DNA from: Corynebacterium aurimucosum ATCC 700975
Lineage (GTDB): Bacteria > Actinomycetota > Actinomycetes > Mycobacteriales > Mycobacteriaceae
NCBI RefSeq assembly: GCF_007672725.1
Contig: NZ_VDTC01000012.1
Coordinates: 1 to 37,946, forward strand
Length of the DNA: 37,946 bases
Direction of reading: 5' to 3'
Below, piece after piece: positions 32,860-37,946 of the stretch. The notes under the pieces were generated by a model. That model saw nothing but the letters and a program-made list of their open reading frames with translations, did no database searches and had not been told where the DNA came from. The position numbers and the translations under genes were made by a program. Within the stretch, counting starts at the first letter, position 1; every line of letters begins with the position of its first letter.

Positions 32860-35151
32860 ATGGGCGCATTTGATTGGTTCTGGAAGGCAATGGGCGCGCA
32901 GTCCGAGCGCAACAATAAAAAGTCGAAAGCCGTTGTGACGGCTGCGGATTCTGCGGTGGAAGAAATTGCCAACTTATCGGATGCAGAGGTTGCCGCCACC
33001 GCCCGGGAATGCGTGAAGGATGGCAAGATTGCGGATAAGTCACGGTTCCTCGCCGCTCTGGCCGTGGCCAGCGAACGCAAACTCGGCATGCGCCCATTTA
33101 ATGTCCAGTCCCAAGCCGTTCTCCGCTTGCTTGAGGGTGACGTCATCCAGATGGCCACCGGTGAAGGTAAGACCCTGGTGGGCGCAATGGCCGCGACTGG
33201 TTTTGCGTTGACCGGAAAACGTGTCCACCTGGTGACGGTCAATAACTATCTAGCGGCGCGCGATGCCGAGTGGATGCGCCCGCTGGTGGAGTTCTTCGGC
33301 CTCACGGTGGCCTCGGTCACCGAGAAGTTAGGCCCGGAGGATCGTCGCTCGGCCTACCTGTGCGATATCATCTACGCCCCCGTCAACGAGCTGGGCTTCG
33401 ACGTTCTGCGGGATAACCAGATCACCTCCCGCGAGCAGACGGTGCAGGCGCGCGCGGATGTGGCGTTGGTGGATGAAGCGGACTCTGTGCTTGTCGACGA
33501 AGCCCTCGTTCCCCTCGTCCTCGCCGGAAACCGCCCTGGTGAAGAGTCCACGGGCCATATCACCAACGTGGTGTCGCGCCTGCGGGAGGAGCAGGACTAC
33601 GTCATCGCGGAGGACGGCCGCACGGTGGCACTGACCGACGATGGAGCGGCGCGAGTCGAGCGCGAGTTGGGCATTGATTCGCTCTACTCCGAGGAGAATA
33701 TCGGCTCCGTACTGGTCAAGGTGAACTTGGCGCTGCACGCAAAGGCTTTGCTTATCCGCGATATTCACTACATCATTACAGACGGGAAACTGCAACTTAT
33801 CGACGCCTCTCGGGGCCGCGTTGCCGAACTACAGCGCTGGCCCGATGGCCTGCAGGCTGCGGTGGAGGCCAAGGAAGGCTTGGAGGTATCGGAAGGAGGG
33901 CGCATCCTCGACACCATTACGCTCCAGGAACTCATGCGCCGTTACCCGCTGGTGTGCGGTATGACCGGTACCGCTGTGGAGGCGACCGATCAGCTACGGC
34001 AGTTCTATAACCTCCACGTCTCGGTCATTGATAGAAACAAGGAACTGCAGCGCTTTGATGAAGCGGATCGCATCTATGCCTCGGTGGATGAGAAGTCCCG
34101 GGCCATCGTGAACGAGATCGTCGCGATCAACAGCACCGGTCAACCAGTTTTGGTGGGCACCCACGACGTCGCCGAATCCGAAGATCTCGCCGCTGCGTTA
34201 CGCGAACGGGGGATCGAGGTTAACGTCCTTAATGCGAAGAATGACGATGACGAGGCGCGCATTGTGGCGGAGGCTGGCGACGTCGGCCGTGTCACCGTTT
34301 CCACCCAGATGGCGGGCCGCGGCACGGATATCAAGCTGGGTGGCGCTGATGAGTCAGACCGCGATGCCGTCGTCGAGAAGGGTGGTCTGGCGGTGCTCGG
34401 CACCTCGCGGCACCGTTCCTCGCGTCTGGATAACCAGTTGCGCGGTCGCGCTGGCCGCCAGGGAGATCCGGGCAAGTCCATCTTCTTCGTTTCCTTAGAA
34501 GATGACGTGGTTAAACAGGGTGGGGAAGATGAATCCTTGTCCGCCCGTCCCGATGCCGACGGGCTCATCGAATCCAAAAGGGTTCGTGATTTCATTGCGC
34601 ACTGTCAGCGCGTGACCGAGGGGCAGCTTCTAGAGATTCACGCGCAGACCTGGAAGTACAACCACCTGCTCGCAGATCAGCGCATCATCATTGATGAGCG
34701 GCGAGCTAAGCTGCTCGATACCGACCAAGCCTGGCAGGAGCTGGCTGAGCGGGCACCGGAGCGTGCTGCTGAGCTTCGTGACGTCCCCGCTGAAGCGCGC
34801 GAGCGGGCGGCCCGTGAGATTATGCTCTTCCACCTCGACCAGGCGTGGGCCGACCACCTGGAGTTGATGGATGATGTGCGGGAATCTATCCACCTACGTG
34901 CCATCGCCCGCGAGACGCCAATCGACGAATACCACCGCATCGCGGTGCGCGAGTTTAAAGACCTAGCGCAGCGCGCGGTTAATGACGCCGTTGATACTTT
35001 TAAGACCGTGCTTATTGATTCAGATGGTGCCCATCTGGAGGATCACGGCCTGTCTCGCCCTAGCGCAACGTGGACTTATATGGTCTCCGATAACCCACTA
35101 TCAGGGGGTGGAAACTCCGTGCTCAAGGGCATAGGAAACATTTTCCGTTGA
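32860..35151 (+). CDS. secA2: SecA2, accessory preprotein translocase ATPase
   Basis: ATG 32860 gives 763 residues; SD GGAGGAG lies 6 bases upstream, better than the ATG at 32833. Walker A is in MATGEGKTLVGAM (residues 98-110), and the DEAD-like box is in LVDEADSVLVDEA. The motifs of nucleotide-binding fold 2 include STQMAGRGTDIKLGG and RGRAGRQGDPG. The C-terminal zinc-binding linker of SecA1 is absent and the helical wing is short, which marks it as SecA2. It drives export of a subset of proteins through SecYEG, and in C. glutamicum both SecA proteins are reported to be required. The conserved neighbour order secA2-odhI-ftsR supports the call. Confidence 0.95.
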   Translation: MGAFDWFWKAMGAQSERNNKKSKAVVTAADSAVEEIANLSDAEVAATARECVKDGKIADKSRFLAALAVASERKLGMRPFNVQSQAVLRLLEGDVIQMATGEGKTLVGAMAATGFALTGKRVHLVTVNNYLAARDAEWMRPLVEFFGLTVASVTEKLGPEDRRSAYLCDIIYAPVNELGFDVLRDNQITSREQTVQARADVALVDEADSVLVDEALVPLVLAGNRPGEESTGHITNVVSRLREEQDYVIAEDGRTVALTDDGAARVERELGIDSLYSEENIGSVLVKVNLALHAKALLIRDIHYIITDGKLQLIDASRGRVAELQRWPDGLQAAVEAKEGLEVSEGGRILDTITLQELMRRYPLVCGMTGTAVEATDQLRQFYNLHVSVIDRNKELQRFDEADRIYASVDEKSRAIVNEIVAINSTGQPVLVGTHDVAESEDLAAALRERGIEVNVLNAKNDDDEARIVAEAGDVGRVTVSTQMAGRGTDIKLGGADESDRDAVVEKGGLAVLGTSRHRSSRLDNQLRGRAGRQGDPGKSIFFVSLEDDVVKQGGEDESLSARPDADGLIESKRVRDFIAHCQRVTEGQLLEIHAQTWKYNHLLADQRIIIDERRAKLLDTDQAWQELAERAPERAAELRDVPAEARERAAREIMLFHLDQAWADHLELMDDVRESIHLRAIARETPIDEYHRIAVREFKDLAQRAVNDAVDTFKTVLIDSDGAHLEDHGLSRPSATWTYMVSDNPLSGGGNSVLKGIGNIFR

Positions 35152-35167
35152 TGTAAATTGCGGAGAG

Positions 35168-35199
35168 GCGACTCGCGCGGGCAGCGGAGTCGCTAATAT
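35168..35199 (+). promoter_or_regulatory. Inverted repeat and -10 box upstream of odhI
   Basis: The inverted repeat GCGACTC (35168-35174) / GAGTCGC (35187-35193) lies directly before the -10-like TAATAT (35194-35199). The odhI start is 40 bases downstream. The repeat could end secA2 transcripts (though it lacks a T tract) or bind a regulator. Confidence 0.4.
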
Positions 35200-35238
35200 G
35201 GAATGAGTCAACATTGATCCGACCCTTCGGAGGTAAAA

Positions 35239-35670
35239 ATGAGCGAGAATACCGGAACGCCGGAACCGCAGGCAGAAACTACTTCTGTCTTCCGCGCAGA
35301 TCTTCTTAAGGAGATGGAAAACGGCACCGCGGCGGGCTCTGACGCCTCCGTTGCTGGCGCTGAGAACTTGGCTGAAGGCCAGGCCCTGCTCGTCGTGAAG
35401 CGTGGCCCTAATGCAGGCGCTCGCTTCCTGCTTGATCAGCCGACCACCACCGCCGGCCGCCACCCAGAAGCTGATATCTTCCTCGATGACGTCACCGTGT
35501 CTCGTCGCCACGCGGAGTTCCGTGCGAAGGACGGTCAGTTCGAGGTGGTTGATGTCGGATCGCTCAACGGAACCTACGTGAACCGCGAGCCGCGCAATGC
35601 TCAGGTGCTCGAAGTGGGCGATGAAATCCAGATCGGTAAATTCCGCTTGGTATTCATTGCCCCGAAATAA
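35239..35670 (+). CDS. odhI: OdhI (GarA), FHA-domain regulator of 2-oxoglutarate metabolism
   Basis: The 143-residue product starts at ATG 35239 behind SD CGGAGG. The N-terminal tail carries AETTSVFRADLL with T14 and T15, the sites phosphorylated in C. glutamicum OdhI by PknG (T14) and by other Ser/Thr kinases (T15). The FHA domain has the phospho-peptide residues in TTAGRHPEADIFLDD, VSRRHAEF and SLNGTYVN. Unphosphorylated OdhI inhibits the OdhA subunit of 2-oxoglutarate dehydrogenase; phosphorylation makes the FHA domain bind its own tail and relieves this, diverting carbon between the TCA cycle and glutamate. In mycobacteria the same protein is GarA. Confidence 0.95.
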   Translation: MSENTGTPEPQAETTSVFRADLLKEMENGTAAGSDASVAGAENLAEGQALLVVKRGPNAGARFLLDQPTTTAGRHPEADIFLDDVTVSRRHAEFRAKDGQFEVVDVGSLNGTYVNREPRNAQVLEVGDEIQIGKFRLVFIAPK

Positions 35671-35693
35671 GGCAGTGCCTGTCCTAAAGAACT

Positions 35694-35734
35694 AGGGGAG
35701 AAGGCCGGGAGAAAGCTTCCTCCCGTGCTCCCCT
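35694..35734 (+). terminator. GC-rich hairpin between odhI and ftsR
   Basis: AGGGGAG (35694-35700) pairs with CTCCCCT (35728-35734), with an inner stem CGGGAG (35706-35711) / CTCCCG (35720-35725). There is no T tract, so it may be a weak terminator or an attenuating structure before ftsR. Confidence 0.5.
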
Positions 35735-35777
35735 TATGTCATAGTGAAACCGTGTAGAAAGCAGTAGTAGTCCTATC

Positions 35778-36533
35778 GTGAGTGCGCAGAAGTCCACCGC
35801 CGCTGCCGCAGCAGCGTCTTCCGTGGCCAAGAAGACCAAGCCTGCTAAGCAGAAGCCCATGTCCATTGGCGTAACGCTAAAGCACGTGCAGAAGCAATTT
35901 CCGGATGTGACGGTGTCGAAGATTCGCTTCTTGGAATCTGAGGGGCTGATTACTCCAGAGCGCACCGCGAAGGGCTACCGCCGCTACTATCAAAAGGACC
36001 TTGATCGCCTTCGTTATATCCTGACTGCGCAGCGCGATCACTATACGCCGCTCAAGGTTATTCGGGAACAGCTAGACGCGATGGATTCGGGGCAGGTTAC
36101 CGCCATCGTGTCCTCCCAGGCCGAGGCCCTCATCAGCGCCGAGCAGCTACGCGCACCGGTGGTTTCTCGGCTTACCGACGCCGATGTGGCCGACCAAGCA
36201 GGCACCACGCAGGAAAACATCGCCAAGCTGGTTTCTGCGGGACTGATTAAGCCGGATCCGGCGGGCTTCTTTGATACGGATGACGTGTCCATCGTGTCCG
36301 CGGCCGTGGCGCTGGAATCCTTCGGGTTTGAGGCGCGGCAGTTGAAGTCTCTGCGCAATGCCGCCCGCCGCCAGGCGGACATGATTTCGCAGGTCGCGAC
36401 GCCGGTGGCGCATTCGAAGTCTGATACTGCCCCGCAACAGGCGGAGGAGCTTTCTCAGCAGATGGCGGCCCTTGTTTTGTCGCTTCACGGGACACTTGTC
36501 AAGACTGAGCTTCGTGACGAGTTCCGGCCTTAA
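35778..36533 (+). CDS. ftsR: FtsR, MerR-type transcriptional regulator
   Basis: The 251-residue product starts with GTG 35778; the SD is weak. After an Ala/Lys-rich tail of about 27 residues, the MerR winged HTH reads MSIGVTLKHVQKQFPD, VSKIRFLESEGLITPERTAK and GYRRYYQKDLDRLRYILTAQ. A second, MerR-like region lies at LTDADVADQAGTTQENIAKL, so there may be two DNA-binding units, as expected for the FtsR group. In C. glutamicum FtsR (Cg1631) activates ftsZ and so links to cell division. Its position between odhI and the bifunctional nuclease gene matches that locus. Confidence 0.88.
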   Translation: MSAQKSTAAAAAASSVAKKTKPAKQKPMSIGVTLKHVQKQFPDVTVSKIRFLESEGLITPERTAKGYRRYYQKDLDRLRYILTAQRDHYTPLKVIREQLDAMDSGQVTAIVSSQAEALISAEQLRAPVVSRLTDADVADQAGTTQENIAKLVSAGLIKPDPAGFFDTDDVSIVSAAVALESFGFEARQLKSLRNAARRQADMISQVATPVAHSKSDTAPQQAEELSQQMAALVLSLHGTLVKTELRDEFRP

Positions 36534-36634
36534 ATCATACGGGCTTTTGTTTCCGCAAGCTTGGCGACGACTTTTCTACGCCACTCAGCCGGCCCGACAA
36601 CCATGGGTAAGGAATGTGTGTAAAAGTGGATTCC

Positions 36635-37228
36635 ATGAACACTGAAGTCTTGAAATTTCTCGGAATCCACCCCGTTGGCCCCGAAAATAACTTATGCGCT
36701 CTTTTCTATTGGGCGGAGGCAGACCGGCACGTGCCGGTGTGGGTCTCACCCATCGACGGCGCGCGTGTCCTCCAAGTACTCGAGCGGCACTTCAATGCGC
36801 GCCCAAGCACGTATGAACTGCTCATCGCCTTTGCGGACCAACTAGATGGCATCGAGCATATTTGTGTGTCCGAGTACCGTAAGGGCGTTTTCATGGTTGA
36901 TCTCTTGGATGGAACCGGTGAAGAGCACGATGCCCGTTTGTGCGATGCTCTTGTCCTTGCAGATCATTATGGGTTGCCCATTCATTTTGAGAAGGATGTG
37001 CTCGACGAGGTAGCCATTTACATTAGCGACGAGGACCTTAAAGAGTATTACGGCCTAGAACGCGAGGCAGAATCCCCGGAGACGTTCCCGGAGAAGCGCA
37101 TGCGCGAGTTTCAGGAGCGGCATTCCCAGCAGAGCACGCTGGAGGACGATGACTTTGAGCAGATGATGCGTGATTCCGGAATCTCCGAGGAAGATTTGCT
37201 CGGTGGCGAAGATGGTGACGACGAGTAA
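36635..37228 (+). CDS. Bifunctional nuclease (BFN/DUF151) family protein
   Basis: I prefer ATG 36635 (197 aa). ATG 36614 is in frame, but the SD-like AAGGA touches it directly. The family core runs from LKFLGIHPVGPENN through VWVSPIDGARVLQVLER to GLPIHFEKDVLDE, matching the BFN domain (DUF151). The C-terminal 60 residues are highly acidic (FQERHSQQST, LEDDDFEQMMRDSGISEEDL). Plant BFN1 has DNase/RNase activity; the bacterial role is unknown. In C. glutamicum this gene sits between two MerR genes. Here an IS3-type element follows about 145 bases later, and any second MerR gene would lie beyond the window. Confidence 0.88.
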   Translation: MNTEVLKFLGIHPVGPENNLCALFYWAEADRHVPVWVSPIDGARVLQVLERHFNARPSTYELLIAFADQLDGIEHICVSEYRKGVFMVDLLDGTGEEHDARLCDALVLADHYGLPIHFEKDVLDEVAIYISDEDLKEYYGLEREAESPETFPEKRMREFQERHSQQSTLEDDDFEQMMRDSGISEEDLLGGEDGDDE

Positions 37229-37275
37229 AAGGGGAGTTTAAGCTCTCTTCCACACGATTCAGCCCTAAGCCTGTT

Positions 37276-37348
37276 ATGTCCATAGGGTTTTTGGACATGG
37301 AGTCCGGTGTCTTTTTGGACACGGAATCCATGGAGGTCTTGGACACTT
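37276..37348. repeat. Repeated TGGACA motifs beside the insertion sequence
   Basis: TTTTTGGACATGGAGTCC (37288-37305) and TTTTTGGACACGGAATCC (37312-37329) are 16/18 identical direct repeats spaced 24 bases. ATGTCCA (37276-37282) / TGGACAT (37292-37298) forms an inverted repeat. A further TTGGACAC is at 37339-37346. The probable IS end (37374) carries TGGACAC again. Confidence 0.6.
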
Positions 37349-37373
37349 CTAGCGTGGGGTTGCCCGCAAATCG

Positions 37374-37946
37374 TGGACACGTAGTGGAGCTACCTAGTGG
37401 TTAGGCAGCTATTTCTTTTCTGCTGTTGATTGCACCGGCGTGGTTCTCGAAGTCGACGGGGCTGACCATTCCGAGTGCAGAGTGCCGGCGCCGACGGTTG
37501 TAGACGACTTCAATCCAGTAGGCAACAGCCTTGCGTGCAGCATCACGGGTAGGCCATCGCTGCCGGTCATAGAATTCAGTCTTTAGCGTCGACCAGAACG
37601 ACTCAGCCATCGCGTTATCGAAGCACACACCAGTACGCCCCACAGACTGAGCAATACCCAGTCTGCTGCAGACCTCCCAGAGCTTCTCACTGGTAAATTG
37701 TGTTCCACGGTCAGCGTGAAACACCAGCCCATCAGGAACATCACCGCGCAGTGTATGCGCCATCCGCAGGGCCCGTTCGACCAGGTGTGTGTCTTGCACG
37801 CTATCCATAGCCCAGCCCAGCACTCTGCGGGAATGACCGTCGCGGACCGCGCACAAATACAACCAGCCCTCACCGGTGCGCAAGTAGGTAATATCCGACA
37901 TCCACACCCGGTTGAGCTCACCAGTATCAAACATGCGCTTGACCAG
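37374..37946 (-). mobile_element. IS3-family insertion sequence, right part
   Basis: The element begins probably at TGGACACGTAGTGG (37374), since IS3 family ends start with TG. The transposase ORF B runs leftward from the right window edge. ORF A and the other terminal repeat are outside the window, so the end position is an estimate. Confidence 0.65.
37401..37946 (-). CDS. IS3-family transposase OrfB, N-terminally truncated by the window
   Basis: The frame stays open to the right edge of the window, so only the C-terminal 181 residues are present. The retroviral-type integrase core shows all three acidic residues: Asp in WMSDITYLRTGEGW, Asp in LVFHADRGTQFTS and Glu in AMAESFWSTLKTEF. The closing YWIEVVYNRRRRHSALG is typical of IS3 OrfB. 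The protein cuts and joins the IS ends, normally as an OrfAB frameshift product. No stop or frameshift is seen in the part present. Confidence 0.93.
   Translation of the reverse strand: MVKRMFDTGELNRVWMSDITYLRTGEGWLYLCAVRDGHSRRVLGWAMDSVQDTHLVERALRMAHTLRGDVPDGLVFHADRGTQFTSEKLWEVCSRLGIAQSVGRTGVCFDNAMAESFWSTLKTEFYDRQRWPTRDAARKAVAYWIEVVYNRRRRHSALGMVSPVDFENHAGAINSRKEIAA

Noticed and set aside
37038..37346. Minus-strand open frame with repeated MSK..MD units
   Set aside because: The pattern comes from the TGGACA DNA repeats, and the rest is antisense to the bifunctional nuclease gene.

Overview
The window is chromosomal DNA of a Corynebacterium (order Mycobacteriales). The evidence is a run of genes in an order I know from that genus: a TPR protein, a HAD phosphatase, tlyA, NAD kinase, recN, steA, steB, a Nudix hydrolase, xerD, parA, scpA, scpB, rluB, cmk and der. 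Further right come secA2, the FHA protein odhI/garA with its paired N-terminal threonines, the MerR-type regulator ftsR and a bifunctional-nuclease-family gene. Moderately high GC and frequent GTG/TTG starts fit. I cannot name the species.

Layout. Bases 1-110 are the tail of a 5S rRNA and the terminator of an rRNA operon. Bases 411-1479 hold a small polymorphic-toxin locus: a two-TM protein running, through an apparent frameshift, into an LHH-type HNH/Endo VII nuclease tail, followed with an ATGA overlap by a SMI1/KNR4 (SUKH)-like immunity protein. Bases 1975-11258 form one long tightly packed plus-strand operon for rRNA methylation, NAD(P) supply, DNA repair, cell separation (SteAB), ADP-ribose hydrolysis and chromosome-dimer resolution; it includes a 53-residue ORF at 3896-4057. 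A secreted, C-terminally anchored protein follows, then the parA-scpA-scpB-rluB-cmk-der cluster (12600-18237) behind two TATAAT boxes.

From about 18240 to 31090 the content looks accessory. A minus-strand operon encodes an ABC-2 exporter with a NarL-type two-component system. Then come a SAM methyltransferase, an LpqC-like esterase lipoprotein, an orphan type III-like DNA adenine methyltransferase without a restriction partner, an MT0933-like small protein, a protein made of two TetR-like modules, a secreted collagen-like protein with 31 uninterrupted Gly-X-Y triplets, a membrane-anchored HExxH metallopeptidase and tRNA-Pro(GGG).

The conserved backbone returns with a YchJ-like SEC-C protein, an alpha/beta hydrolase fused to a cysteine-less OsmC domain, secA2, odhI, ftsR and the bifunctional nuclease gene. 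The window ends inside an IS3-family transposase gene next to repeated TGGACA motifs.

The most distinctive material is the collagen-like surface protein with a perfect 14-bp palindrome upstream and a tandem-TetR gene before it, the frameshifted LHH toxin with its SUKH partner, the orphan Mod methylase, and the hydrolase-OsmC fusion that lacks the OsmC cysteines. I did not find a clearly new multi-gene defence system.
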